Shown here in pieces: positions 8,325 through 16,998 of a DNA stretch of 64,000 bases. The notes under the pieces are model-generated. The model was not told the origin of the DNA. It worked only from the letters and a program-made list of their open reading frames with translations, and ran no database searches. The number at the start of each line of letters is the position of its first letter. The first letter of the stretch is position 1. Source of the DNA: Sutcliffiella horikoshii (GTDB lineage Bacteria > Bacillota > Bacilli > Bacillales > Bacillaceae_I); assembly GCF_021991925.1 (NCBI RefSeq), contig NZ_RXZI01000001.1, positions 992,001-1,056,000 of the forward strand, given 5' to 3'. The translations under genes were made by a program, and so were the position numbers.

Positions 8325-8972
8325 CTACTTCTTTTCAATTATTTTGTTATTTGCTTCTATCTGTTGAAAGTTTGTTTGGTTCATCAGTTGTATTTCCGTG
8401 TTGAGGTTGTTCATATCACCAGAAAGGACTGCTATCATTTCTTTTTCCATATTACGCTCCAGTTGTTTCAATGCCTCTTCCGTTTCGCGAAGGGCTAGGG
8501 AAACTTCATGAGTGCGGACTGGTTGATTTAATAGGTGAACATATTTTTCCGTGATAATTGCCGATGAATCCAAATGCTGATGAAAGAAATTCTGTGCAGT
8601 TCGGTAACGAACAGGTTCCTTTTCCACCATTTTAATGATTTTAGTTGATATCTTAGAGATTTTTGTAATGGTCTGATAGACAAAGATGGATCGGACCCGA
8701 AATCTTGAACTGTTGATTTTCTTTGCTTTATCCTTCGCCTGTCTCAATTGTGCATGGACATATTTCTTTTCTTTCCGCTCAATTTTATCCAAATCGTTAT
8801 TGGGAAGCAGCTTTCTTTTTAAAGCCCAATAGCTCAGAAGAAATCCGGCAAAAGCTCCCAATACACCTATTTGTAGTTGATTACCCGTTAGTAGAAATGC
8901 TATAAAAAAACCTACAATTGCTAAATTGATAGAAACTATGACAATAAAGCTCTGCAGCATGAAGCGTTTCAT
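8325..8972 (-). CDS. xpaC: XpaC family membrane protein
   Basis: This 215-residue protein has two N-terminal membrane segments (QSFIVIVSINLAIVGFFIAF and IGVLGAFAGFLLSYWAL). A basic linker and a long helical cytoplasmic part follow (VRYRTAQNFFHQHLDSSAII, LALRETEEALKQLERNM). This matches the XpaC family ('5-bromo-4-chloroindolyl phosphate hydrolysis protein', a historical name). ATG 8972 is preceded by GGTGAGGAG. It is the promoter-proximal gene of xpaC-yaaN, with about 20 bases between the genes. Confidence 0.85.
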   Translation of the reverse strand: MKRFMLQSFIVIVSINLAIVGFFIAFLLTGNQLQIGVLGAFAGFLLSYWALKRKLLPNNDLDKIERKEKKYVHAQLRQAKDKAKKINSSRFRVRSIFVYQTITKISKISTKIIKMVEKEPVRYRTAQNFFHQHLDSSAIITEKYVHLLNQPVRTHEVSLALRETEEALKQLERNMEKEMIAVLSGDMNNLNTEIQLMNQTNFQQIEANNKIIEKK

Positions 8973-9133
8973 ATTTTCACTCCTCACCTTTTGAAAAAAC
9001 CTTAAACTGTACCTTTATTTACGTATCACTGAGGAAAAGGTTTCACTTTGTATAGTTTTATTATATAGGAAATTGGTTGGAATACGAAATGTTTTGTTAG
9101 TAGTCGATTGGAAAATGAGAGAGAACAAAAAAG

Positions 9134-9159
9134 AACCCTTGATTCCAGGATCAAGGATT
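9134..9159 (-). terminator. Terminator hairpin abutting element A1
   Basis: The arms AACCCTTGAT (9134-9143) and ATCAAGGATT (9150-9159) lead into a T run on the minus strand. It is the distal terminator of the dehydrogenase gene ending at 9395, separated from it by element A1, which starts at the next base. Confidence 0.75.
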
Positions 9160-9374
9160 CAGACTCTTGACAAACTATAGAATAAGTTCGGTTATTATCT
9201 GTTGTTACAGTTGATCTCCGTGGCAGGAGCTTCGCTTTCCGCGGGCAGTCCGGAAGCCTCCTCGGGCTAACGCCCTGCGGGGTCTTCCATGTCCTTTCCT
9301 CCCGCAGGAGTCTTCGCTCCTTCCACTGCGATCAACTAGAGAATTTCATTATTTTTAGATTTGTCTACACACTG
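9160..9374. mobile_element. GC-rich MITE, type A copy 1 (215 bp)
   Basis: The left end is CAGACTCTTGACAAA and the right end is TTTGTCTACACACTG. They are inverted repeats matching at about 10 of 15 positions. Between them lies the GC-rich module with GCTTCGCTTTCCGCGGG, GGAAGCCTCCTCGGGCT, CTGCGGGGTCTTCC and CCGCAGGAGTC, closed by GTTGATC...GATCAAC. The left end abuts a terminator hairpin. The right flank shows only a doubtful, decayed copy of that hairpin. No open reading frame of note. Confidence 0.8.
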
Positions 9375-9394
9375 AACGGTTCATTCTTCATCAT

Positions 9395-10810
9395 TTATAT
9401 TCCGATGGAAACATACTTTACTTCCAGATATTCTTCTAAGCCATGATGGCCACCTTCACGTCCAATTCCACTTTCTTTCAGTCCACCGAATGGTGCTTGT
9501 GCTATAGATGGTGCCCCATCATTCACACCTATTATTCCATAGTCAAGACCTTCCGTTACACGATAAATTCTTGACATCTTTTCCGTAAAAACATAAGCTG
9601 CCAAGCCATATGGTGAGTTGTTTGCTCGTTGTATTACTTCTTCCTCGTCCTTAAACGTTGTAATTGGCGCAAGGGGCCCGAACGTTTCCTCCTGCATACA
9701 CTGCATGTCATCATTCACATTTGTGATGACAGTAGGTTCCATGAACGTCTTATCCTTCACTACACCACCGTACGCAACAGAAGCTCCTTTCCCTTTTGCG
9801 TCATTTAGATGTTCTTTCACTTTATCAAGGGCATCTTCATCAATAAGGGGTCCAAGGTCCACTCCTCGTTCCATTCCGTTTCCAACTTTCAATTTAGAAA
9901 CCTCCTCCACGAAGTAAGAGGTGAATTTTTCGGCGACACTTTCATGGACGTAGATTCGATTGGCACAAATACAAGTTTGGCCTGCATTTCTGAATTTAGA
10001 TTGTACGAGTCCTTTCGCTGCCTTTTCAAGATCCGCATCCTCAAACACAATGAAAGGTGCATGCCCTCCAAGTTCCAGGGAAAGTTTTTTTACGGTATGT
10101 GCCGCCTGTTCCATCAATTTTTTTCCGATTTCCGTGGATCCGGTGAAAGTCAGCTTTTTGACATCCTTATGTTTCATCAAGGACTCACCAATCACACTGG
10201 ATTTTCCTGTTACAACCTGTAGAACCCCTTTTGGAATACCTGCCTCATCTGCATATTTCGCTAACAATAGTGCAGTGAGTGGAGTTTGCCCCGCAGGCTT
10301 TACAATTACCGTGCATCCTGCTGCAAGGGCAGGTGCCACCTTTCGTGTAATCATGGCAGCAGGGAAATTCCAAGGTGTAATGGCCGCCACCACACCAACT
10401 GGCTGTTTTTGAATGAGAACACGCTTATCTTTTGAAGAGGAAGGAATTGTCTCCCCATAAATTCTTTTTCCTTCTTCTTTATACCATTCTACAAAACTGT
10501 TGGCATAACCCACTTCTCCAAGAGCTTCCCGGAAAGGTTTTCCTTGTTCTTTTGTCAACGTTTCGGCGATTAGCTTCTTATTTTCCTCCAATAGCATAAA
10601 CCACTTGTTAAGCAAATCCGCACGTTCATATGCCGTGTAATTTCTCCATGTTTGAAAAGCATCTTTGGCATACTGGACCACATCTTCCAGTTGTTTTTCA
10701 GAAATGCTAGGTACCGTACCGATTACTTCACCTGTTGCAGGATTGGTTACCTCAATCACTTCTTCGGTTTTGATCCATTCACCGTTTATGTACATTGAAT
10801 ATTGTTCCAC
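9395..10810 (-). CDS. gabD: NAD(P)-dependent succinate-semialdehyde dehydrogenase-type ALDH
   Basis: This aldehyde dehydrogenase superfamily protein of about 471 residues has PWNFPAAM near 145, the nucleotide site KPAGQTP near 170 and FTGSTEIGKK near 220. The catalytic Glu is in LELGGHAPF near 245 and the catalytic Cys in NAGQTCICAN near 280. The pattern fits the GabD/SSADH subfamily, which oxidises succinate semialdehyde to succinate in GABA breakdown. No GABA transaminase is adjacent, so the substrate is an inference. GTG 10810 is preferred because AGGAGG is seven bases upstream; ATG 10816 directly touches it. Element A1 separates the gene from its distal terminator. Confidence 0.8.
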   Translation of the reverse strand: MEQYSMYINGEWIKTEEVIEVTNPATGEVIGTVPSISEKQLEDVVQYAKDAFQTWRNYTAYERADLLNKWFMLLEENKKLIAETLTKEQGKPFREALGEVGYANSFVEWYKEEGKRIYGETIPSSSKDKRVLIQKQPVGVVAAITPWNFPAAMITRKVAPALAAGCTVIVKPAGQTPLTALLLAKYADEAGIPKGVLQVVTGKSSVIGESLMKHKDVKKLTFTGSTEIGKKLMEQAAHTVKKLSLELGGHAPFIVFEDADLEKAAKGLVQSKFRNAGQTCICANRIYVHESVAEKFTSYFVEEVSKLKVGNGMERGVDLGPLIDEDALDKVKEHLNDAKGKGASVAYGGVVKDKTFMEPTVITNVNDDMQCMQEETFGPLAPITTFKDEEEVIQRANNSPYGLAAYVFTEKMSRIYRVTEGLDYGIIGVNDGAPSIAQAPFGGLKESGIGREGGHHGLEEYLEVKYVSIGI

Positions 10811-10890
10811 CTTCATCCCTCCTAGCAAAATGTCAGGTATTACTCTTTTAATATATTCACTCTTTAATGGTCATTCCCTTTATTCCAAAG

Positions 10891-10914
10891 AAAAAAACAC
10901 CGGTTAGGGTGTTT
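10891..10914 (-). terminator. Distal terminator hairpin copy beside element A2
   Basis: AAACACC GGTTA GGGTGTTT (10895-10914) has a T run on the minus strand. This 20-bp hairpin matches 11197-11216 at 17 of 20 positions; the two copies abut the two ends of element A2. Confidence 0.75.
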
Positions 10915-11196
10915 CAGACTGTTGACAAAACCTATTAATCTTTAGGTTTGCATTTACCTACGCCCGGAAGCCTCCACGGGCTCCGTCCCAGGCCACCGAA
11001 AAGTTCATAATTTAATAATCTGTTCCATACCGCTGTTGATTTCCGCACTAGGCTTCGCTTTCCGCAGGGCGACCTTGAGCCTCCTCGGGCTACGCCTTGA
11101 GGGGTCTTCCCTGTCCCTCCATCCCGCAGGAGTCTCCGCGCCTTTCACTACGATCAACACGAGAATCTCATCATAATAAACTTTGTCTACACATTG
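10915..11196. mobile_element. Chimeric GC-rich element (type A ends, type B interior), 282 bp
   Basis: The ends are type A (CAGACTGTTGACAAA and TTTGTCTACACATTG). About 70 bp inside, the sequence changes to the left end of a type B element (GGCCACCGAAAAG, then CTGTTCCATACCGCTGTTG), as at 62063-62115. The 3' part returns to type A (CTACGATCAAC...TTTGTCTAC). It therefore looks like a type B insertion into type A that then recombined through the shared GC-rich core. Open frames inside it, for example 11005-11202, are chance frames. Confidence 0.75.
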
Positions 11197-11198
11197 AT

Positions 11199-11214
11199 AC
11201 ACCGATTACGGTGT
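11199..11214. terminator. Gene-proximal terminator hairpin copy beside element A2
   Basis: ACACCG ATTA CGGTGT overlaps the last codons and stop of the MFS gene. It is the partner of the hairpin at 10895-10914. Confidence 0.7.
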
Positions 11215-12408
11215 TTTTTGTTGAGGTATAGCAACCGGCTGTCGGAATAATCTTAATCCATAGAATAAAATTAAGGTTAAAGATAAAAGGCCAAAAACAA
11301 TTGCCATCATTTGAAGGCCAATGGTATCCAAGAAAAGCCCCGTTCCAAGAAGGACAACTTGAAAGAGTACCCGGTCTAACATATTACGGAATGAAAAGAA
11401 TCTTCCGTGATACTCTTTTGGAATTTTCGTTTGGAAGATGGTCGCTGCAATCGGAAAAAAGCAGCCAACTGCTAAACCGAATAGTCCAAAGGAAAATAAA
11501 GTCACCCACATGATATCTGCAAAATAGAGGCTTAAATGAGAAATCGCAATAAGTGTTACAAAACCGAACATTAACGGAATCATATTCCTATCATTGGATA
11601 TGCGTTTCACGGCAAAGGCACCGATCATAAAGCATATTCCCTCAATGGTATAGATAAGACTTTTAATCGTTTGGTCATCCTGAATTTCACTGATATTAAT
11701 GACCATCAAATTGAAGCCGCCAATGAATAAAAAAGGAATGAACGTAAGTATTAAAACTGTCAAAGCAATCGGCGTTTCTTTTAATACAGGCAACACCTCT
11801 TTAAAACTTCCTGTATTTTTACCGTTTCCATCCTCCTGCTTAGTGGAAGTGTCCTCAAAGTTCAATAGAAAAGTTAATGCAAAAAGAATTCCATATGCAA
11901 CCATGGATGCCAAGTATAAAGAGGTTAAGCTCATAACCACTAGCATCGCCCCTGCTAAAGCTGTTCCAGCAATTCGGGAAACCGTGGAGACATTCATGTG
12001 GACCCCATTCATCTCTAATAGATCCTTATCTTTTACAATCATCGGAATGGAAGACTGTAATGCAGGAAAATAGAAGGCCGCTGAAATCTGGATGGCAATC
12101 ATGAAGATTATCATGAAGATTATGGATTGAAATTCAATCGCCATGAACATGAATACAACGCTGATCATCCGTCCAAAACCTGATATCAACATAACTCTTT
12201 TTTTACTTGAAGCATCTATCACCTTTCCCGCAACTGGACCTACCATCACTCCAGCCAGTAGTCCTGCAAACAGGATGAGTGACTTGGCAAAGTCAGAGGG
12301 CACCAAAGCCTGCATAAACTCTAAATTCCCTATAATACCTGTCCATAGCCCCAGGCCCGCTATAAACTCACCAATTAAAATAATCCATACATTACGATTT
12401 TTCCACAT
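11206..12408 (-). CDS. MFS transporter
   Basis: This 400-residue integral membrane protein has about 12 predicted membrane segments and a charged central loop (residues near 185-205). The first segment, VWIILIGEFIAGLGLW, and the loop 2-3 sequence GKVIDASSKKRVM are typical of the drug/macrolide exporter-like (DHA3) branch of the major facilitator superfamily. ATG 12408 is preferred, with GGAG eight bases upstream, over GTG 12426. The substrate is unknown. Transcription runs through the first hairpin copy into element A2 and the second hairpin. Confidence 0.8.
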   Translation of the reverse strand: MWKNRNVWIILIGEFIAGLGLWTGIIGNLEFMQALVPSDFAKSLILFAGLLAGVMVGPVAGKVIDASSKKRVMLISGFGRMISVVFMFMAIEFQSIIFMIIFMIAIQISAAFYFPALQSSIPMIVKDKDLLEMNGVHMNVSTVSRIAGTALAGAMLVVMSLTSLYLASMVAYGILFALTFLLNFEDTSTKQEDGNGKNTGSFKEVLPVLKETPIALTVLILTFIPFLFIGGFNLMVINISEIQDDQTIKSLIYTIEGICFMIGAFAVKRISNDRNMIPLMFGFVTLIAISHLSLYFADIMWVTLFSFGLFGLAVGCFFPIAATIFQTKIPKEYHGRFFSFRNMLDRVLFQVVLLGTGLFLDTIGLQMMAIVFGLLSLTLILFYGLRLFRQPVAIPQQKTP

Positions 12409-12512
12409 ATTGATTTCTCCGTTCACTTGGGTTGTTGTAAGAAAACTATACCATGGAAAGGATTAATTCGCTACTCGAAATTTCTACCCTATTTTAAATT
12501 ATTTATTCAAAA

Positions 12513-12693
12513 GGCTCTGTTAAACACCGCTGTAGATTTCCGCAAACGGCTTCGCTTATCCAGAGGGCGACCTTGAGCCTCCTCGGGCTACGCCCTGCGG
12601 GGTCTCAAGAATGTCTCCCCGCCGGAGTCTTCGCCTATTGCTCCAATCAACAGCTAGGTTTTTGCAAAATCAACAGTATGCTTTAACTGAGCC
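12513..12693. mobile_element. GC-rich MITE, type B2 copy 1 (181 bp)
   Basis: The ends GGCTCTGTTAAA and TTTAACTGAGCC form an 11-of-12 inverted repeat. A perfect 8-bp duplication ATTCAAAA flanks it (12505-12512 and 12694-12701). The interior is the same GC-rich module as in type A, closed by CCGCTGT...ATCAACAGC. The right duplication overlaps the T run of the YusW terminator. Confidence 0.85.
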
Positions 12694-12701
12694 ATTCAAA
12701 A

Positions 12702-12741
12702 AAACACTTGAATCAGGTCATTTTGCCATCTTCAAGTGTTT
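12702..12741 (-). terminator. Terminator of the YusW-like gene
   Basis: The arms AAACACTTGAA and TTCAAGTGTTT are 18 bases apart. They lead into a T run on the minus strand that is partly shared with the B2 target duplication. Confidence 0.75.
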
Positions 12742-12747
12742 CTTGAT

Positions 12748-13260
12748 TTATCGTTTTTCTTCATATTTCTTTTTGGTACCATCTTCGAAAGTTACTTCCA
12801 ATTCAAACTCCTTAAAATCGTCCTGCAGCCCGAATACTTCCATTACTTGCGAGATGACTTCTTGATCGTCTGAGTTGCTGTCAAAGTTCAGCTGTTCCAA
12901 ACGAGGGGAAAGTTCGGTGTATGCTTCGTCACCTTTAAGGGAGACTTCGTTCAGATCATCTTCTATTTCTGCCTCTCCATTTCCTTCTGCCTCGTAATCC
13001 GCTTCGTACTTCACATTGTTATCATATTCCACTTCAAGTTCAAACTTGGTAAAACGATGACCCGTTCCTGCTTGTTCTTCTTCCGTTGGTGTTCCTTGAT
13101 TCGTTTCTTCCGTGCCTGTTCCGTCATTTTGTGCTGATTCATTTTCCGGTGGAGCAGATAGATCCTCGTTGTCTGTTCCGCACCCTGTAGCAATTCCCGC
13201 AGTCAATACCAAACTAATTACAGCCATTATAGGCTTTTTATTAAACCATTCCATTACCAT
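12748..13260 (-). CDS. YusW-like lipoprotein
   Basis: This 170-residue lipoprotein has the signal MAVISLVLTAGIATGCGT and a low-complexity acidic linker (residues 30-65). A YusW-like domain follows, made of two related strands FTKFELEVEYDNNVKYEADY and FKEFELEVTFEDGTKKKYEE. It should sit on the outer membrane face. The function of the family is unknown. AAGGAG precedes two possible ATG codons (13260 and 13254). Monocistronic. Confidence 0.8.
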   Translation of the reverse strand: MVMEWFNKKPIMAVISLVLTAGIATGCGTDNEDLSAPPENESAQNDGTGTEETNQGTPTEEEQAGTGHRFTKFELEVEYDNNVKYEADYEAEGNGEAEIEDDLNEVSLKGDEAYTELSPRLEQLNFDSNSDDQEVISQVMEVFGLQDDFKEFELEVTFEDGTKKKYEEKR

Positions 13261-13306
13261 TCAGCTCCTTATGTATATAAAGTTATTTTTACCAGCTGTA
13301 TCATAT

Positions 13307-13963
13307 TTACCCATTATTATGGAAAGAAAACAATTTTCTATTCTGATGTTCGAATTTTAGCAAGATTGCTGAAACCAAAAACAGCCAAGATGCCCCCATC
13401 AAGAATCCACCAAGTACATCCAGAGGAAAATGAACGCCTAGATACACCCTGCTCCAACCTATCAAAAAAATTAAGACTATACATGACATGACAACAGTTA
13501 TTCTGAGCCAGTCGGAACGGGCCACTATGAGACTCAGGATGGCGATCGCACCGAAGAATGCCATTGAATTCATGGAATGGCCACTTGGAAAGCTGTAATA
13601 GCCCGCTTCGACAATATGGTCCAATGTTGGCCTTTCCCTCGAAAATAAGGTTTTCAAAAAAGTATTTAAGAGGCGTACACCAACTAAGTTACACCATGTA
13701 AACAGCACCAAAGACCACTTCCTCTTAATAAGTAAGACAACTGATAGGACAATGAGAGCTGGATAGAAAAACAGCCTAGATCCGATAAATGATAAGAAAA
13801 TAAATAACCTATCCATTTCTGCAAACCTATACATTTTTTCTCCAAGCATAGTGTCGAAAGAGACAGCTGCCTCAACCAAGGTTAATCCTGCCACCAAAAG
13901 AAAAAGAAGAAAAAGTATGATGCTTGCTTTAAAAAATGCTTCAGGTCTTATTTTAAGAAACAT
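13307..13963 (-). CDS. PAP2 family membrane phosphatase
   Basis: This 218-residue membrane protein has all three PAP2 motifs: KTLFSRERP, SFPSGHSMN, and SRVYLGVHFPLDVLGG with the catalytic His. It has about six membrane segments. The family removes phosphate from lipid phosphates such as undecaprenyl pyrophosphate or phosphatidate at the outer face of the membrane. The exact substrate is not evident. ATG 13963 has GGAG upstream. Confidence 0.85.
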   Translation of the reverse strand: MFLKIRPEAFFKASIILFLLFLLVAGLTLVEAAVSFDTMLGEKMYRFAEMDRLFIFLSFIGSRLFFYPALIVLSVVLLIKRKWSLVLFTWCNLVGVRLLNTFLKTLFSRERPTLDHIVEAGYYSFPSGHSMNSMAFFGAIAILSLIVARSDWLRITVVMSCIVLIFLIGWSRVYLGVHFPLDVLGGFLMGASWLFLVSAILLKFEHQNRKLFSFHNNG

Positions 13964-13980
13964 AACAATTCACTCCAGAC

Positions 13981-14015
13981 AAAAAGGCTAACTCCTTATC
14001 TCTTAGAGTTAGCCT
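13981..14015 (-). terminator. Terminator of yojN-yojO
   Basis: The arms AGGCTAACTC (13985-13994) and GAGTTAGCCT (14006-14015) have a T run on the minus strand. Confidence 0.85.
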
Positions 14016-14026
14016 AATCATCTGTT

Positions 14027-15952
14027 TTATAAACTTTTCAATAATAACTTTTTTAAAAGCGGAAAAAGCACATCTGGCAGTTCCTCAATATCCGGAACTA
14101 ATATACTATATTTTCCGTACATGTTTTGAATGGTTCTGACTTGACCTTCATCGATTTCACCATTAGCCAAAAATACATTGATGACTTCCAGGCCTTTCTT
14201 TCTTGCTTCCATGACTGCTTGGTGAGTGTCTACGATGCCGTTCTTTTCATAGTCCATCGCTGCAGGTTCGCCATCTGAAAATACAAGAAGGAACTTCTGT
14301 TTTTCACTTCTAGCAACAAGCCTCTTGGTCATATGCCTGATTGCATATCCATCCCTGTTATCTTCTTCAGGTTCCAGTTGCAGGATCTCAGGGCCGGATG
14401 CTTGTCTCAAACTAGAGGAGAAATCAATGACCGTTTTAAAATAATTTGGTTGACTTGTTGACGTAGCATCATTGGTATCTTCCCAGAACCCCACCACTTC
14501 ATGAGGAACAAATACCGATTTCAATGCTTCATGAAAAAGAGTGATTCCATACTTAGTCTGTTCCATTTTATCGAACATGGATGCCGAACAATCGACCAAG
14601 AGAGAGAACACTGCATCGATCTCAATGGATGGATTATCTTTTTTATAGAAGACTCTCGGGTTGTCATCTGTTAACCAAGGGATGAGTTTCTTACTGAGCC
14701 TGCCGAATGGGAGGTCACTTCTTGGCAGAATCTTTTTGTGCTCCAATGTTTTCTGAATCAGCTGCTTCAGTTTTTTTTGATAAGAAGCAACAAACTGCTT
14801 ATACTCTTCGTATTCACGATTTTGTTCTTTAGAAACAACACCGGGTTTTAAGAATACTGGGTATGCATACTTGTTCTCTTTCCCAAACTCAGCACCCTTT
14901 CCACCTTCTTTTTTTGTATCGTTGAGTACATCAAGCGCCTCAAGTTTCGAGTAGTCGTTTCTATTGGTTTGTTGGCTCTCCCCTTGAACGAAGCCCATCG
15001 CCTGGTCTCCATCTTCCCCTTCTCTTACCCCTTCTCCCATCAAGTCCGTCTTAGTTCCTTGCTCCATATCGAATTGAAGGAAGCTCTTATTGTTACTTTC
15101 TGATTCCCGGTGCCAGGTGGGAAGCTTGTCTTCGTGCACATCTTCCTCATCATCCTGCTTATCCTTCTGCTTTATATCATCATTCTTCAAGTCGCTTTTT
15201 CTTTTCATCTCATCAAAGGTTGGGCCATGCTCTTCTTCTAGTTTTTCCGTAAAATCGGGAAGGAAGAAATACGTATTAAGCATATCCTTTTCCAGCAGCT
15301 CTTCCAGTACTTCCACGATAACCTTTACACTTCTAAGAATTTCACTTGTACTTTTCGCTTCGTAACATTTGGAAGCTTCTTCTCTTAAAAAAGGAATCGC
15401 AAGGTCAAGATCCTCATTCAATGAAGGTACTTCCTCCAACGGGTTATCTGTCGTCAATAGTAGATACAGCAGATTATATAGTGCATCAGTCAGGATGTTT
15501 CTCTCCGCATTGACTGTTAACTGGCTGCGAAAATACTTTCTATACTCCGCTCTTCGGATCAAAAAGGTCCTGGTTGTACCCGGTCGCTCCCTTTTACAAT
15601 ATTCCTCAAGTCTCAAATCTTCAAGGAGTATGAACAGCTGCCTGCAAAAGCTGTTCAAATGAGTGTTTTTCATAAACAGAAACAGCTCTTGGATTACTTC
15701 ATAATCCGTATGCGGGACAGATCCGATGCTACGCAAATAAACATCACTTTTCATTCCGTGCAATTTCTCGTATGGTGGGTGATTGTCCCAAAACAGGCTG
15801 ATAAAGAGTTTATTGCCATAGGGATCATAGTACGACTTGAACGCATATTCCACCTCTAGATTCTTTTTCTTGGAAAGGGAAGTTGCCAAGTCGGATAGCT
15901 CCATAAACAGGAATGAGTCTATTTTTTTATCATTAAAAACGATTGGTCTCAA
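14027..15952 (-). CDS. yojO: VWA-domain protein YojO (NorD/CobT-like)
   Basis: This 641-residue protein has a helical N-terminal part, an acidic, charged linker near residues 240-370 and a C-terminal von Willebrand A domain. The MIDAS motif is DCSAS (in SLLVDCSASMF) and FSDGEP follows. The NorD/CobT/YojO class works with a MoxR-type AAA ATPase to activate or insert cofactors into partner enzymes. The TTG start at 15952 follows GAGGG with an eight-base spacer. It is ten bases downstream of yojN, so the two form an operon. The client protein is unknown. Confidence 0.85.
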   Translation of the reverse strand: MRPIVFNDKKIDSFLFMELSDLATSLSKKKNLEVEYAFKSYYDPYGNKLFISLFWDNHPPYEKLHGMKSDVYLRSIGSVPHTDYEVIQELFLFMKNTHLNSFCRQLFILLEDLRLEEYCKRERPGTTRTFLIRRAEYRKYFRSQLTVNAERNILTDALYNLLYLLLTTDNPLEEVPSLNEDLDLAIPFLREEASKCYEAKSTSEILRSVKVIVEVLEELLEKDMLNTYFFLPDFTEKLEEEHGPTFDEMKRKSDLKNDDIKQKDKQDDEEDVHEDKLPTWHRESESNNKSFLQFDMEQGTKTDLMGEGVREGEDGDQAMGFVQGESQQTNRNDYSKLEALDVLNDTKKEGGKGAEFGKENKYAYPVFLKPGVVSKEQNREYEEYKQFVASYQKKLKQLIQKTLEHKKILPRSDLPFGRLSKKLIPWLTDDNPRVFYKKDNPSIEIDAVFSLLVDCSASMFDKMEQTKYGITLFHEALKSVFVPHEVVGFWEDTNDATSTSQPNYFKTVIDFSSSLRQASGPEILQLEPEEDNRDGYAIRHMTKRLVARSEKQKFLLVFSDGEPAAMDYEKNGIVDTHQAVMEARKKGLEVINVFLANGEIDEGQVRTIQNMYGKYSILVPDIEELPDVLFPLLKKLLLKSL

Positions 15953-15962
15953 TATTTATCCC

Positions 15963-16835
15963 TCACTCAAACAAAGTTTGTGCGATATTTAAAATGGCCG
16001 CTTTTTCTCTATCATCTTCCAATTTCTCTACAATCCCACGCTTAATGGCACGGATTGGTGGCAAATACACACTAAGGTCGCACGTGTCTAAAAGTGCGCG
16101 TACGGAAGCGGCTTCTTCAGAAAGATTCCCGTTCTCCACCAAAGCTATAAGATCGGATGACAATGTGACATATTTCTTCAGCAATTTATCATCGTTCAAA
16201 CGCGATTGACTTTTTAACACTTGAAGCAGTATATCTCCTTGCACATAAGGGACATCAACGACCACAAACCGATTCTTCAAGGCTTCATTAAGTGGAACCG
16301 TTCCCACATATCCTTCATTGATAGCGGCAATGACACCAAAGTCCTGTTCCGCTTTTACAACCTCTCCTGTAAATGGATTGGTGATTGTTTTCCGGTAATC
16401 CAACACTCCGTTCAGTATTGGTAATGTCTCTGGCTTTGCCATGTTAATTTCATCGATATACAACAAGTGCCCTTGTTTCATCGCCTTGATGACAGGTCCA
16501 GAGACAAACTCGATGGAAGCTTTTCCTTCGACATTATGTATGGTTTTGAAACCAAGTAATGCCTCTGCATCGAGGTCGACCGAACAGTTGATGCTGTGCA
16601 TTGGTTGATGAAAAATGGAAGATATCGTTTCAGCAAGCTTCGTCTTTCCGGAACCGGTAGGACCTTTTAGAAGAACGTTCTTTCCCATCGCCAAGGCAAT
16701 GATGCAATCATACATGATATCATTATCAGTTGCTGTATAACCTGCTGTTCCAATAAGGGAACTGTCTTCGATTTTATCTTTGTTTCTTTTGAATTTTTCT
16801 TGAATTTCTGTTGGTAATTGATTTATTGTAAACAC
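15963..16835 (-). CDS. yojN: MoxR-type AAA ATPase YojN
   Basis: This 290-residue ATPase has Walker [13 protein letters not shown] near residue 55, Walker [15 protein letters not shown] near 110 and an arginine-containing [10 protein letters not shown] segment. The length and architecture match MoxR/NorQ proteins, which remodel partners together with a VWA protein, here YojO. GTG 16835 has AAGGAG eight bases upstream. It is the first gene of the yojN-yojO operon. Confidence 0.9.
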   Translation of the reverse strand: MFTINQLPTEIQEKFKRNKDKIEDSSLIGTAGYTATDNDIMYDCIIALAMGKNVLLKGPTGSGKTKLAETISSIFHQPMHSINCSVDLDAEALLGFKTIHNVEGKASIEFVSGPVIKAMKQGHLLYIDEINMAKPETLPILNGVLDYRKTITNPFTGEVVKAEQDFGVIAAINEGYVGTVPLNEALKNRFVVVDVPYVQGDILLQVLKSQSRLNDDKLLKKYVTLSSDLIALVENGNLSEEAASVRALLDTCDLSVYLPPIRAIKRGIVEKLEDDREKAAILNIAQTLFE

Positions 16836-16915
16836 ACTTCAGTCTCCTTTTTCACATAGTACTTTTAGTATTTCACTTTTTGTGGGAGTTATGGATTGTT
16901 ATATTTCACCTAGTT

Positions 16916-16949
16916 AAAAAGGCTGCTGACAATAGTTTGTCAACAGCCT
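16916..16949 (-). terminator. Terminator of the TerC gene
   Basis: AGGCTGCTGACAA and TTGTCAACAGCCT pair almost perfectly and are followed by a T run on the minus strand. Confidence 0.85.
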
Positions 16950-16998
16950 AGTACATTATATCAACTAATCCATTATTCTTGAAGTGAAAAGATTTATC

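Noticed and set aside
9160-9374. Group II intron or insertion sequence with its own protein
   Set aside because: The elements are about 180-280 bp, carry no reverse transcriptase or transposase, lack the GTGYG start of group II introns, and have DNA transposon-like inverted ends.
9375-9400. Duplicated terminator hairpin on the right of element A1
   Set aside because: Only scattered matches to 9134-9159 remain, too few to call, unlike A2, A3 and A4.
11005-11202. Small open frames inside the GC-rich elements (also 19800-20009, 26917-27105, 33669-33866 and 61988-62372)
   Set aside because: They lie wholly in repeated, structured DNA. They change frame between copies and have no ribosome binding sites or recognisable protein sequence.
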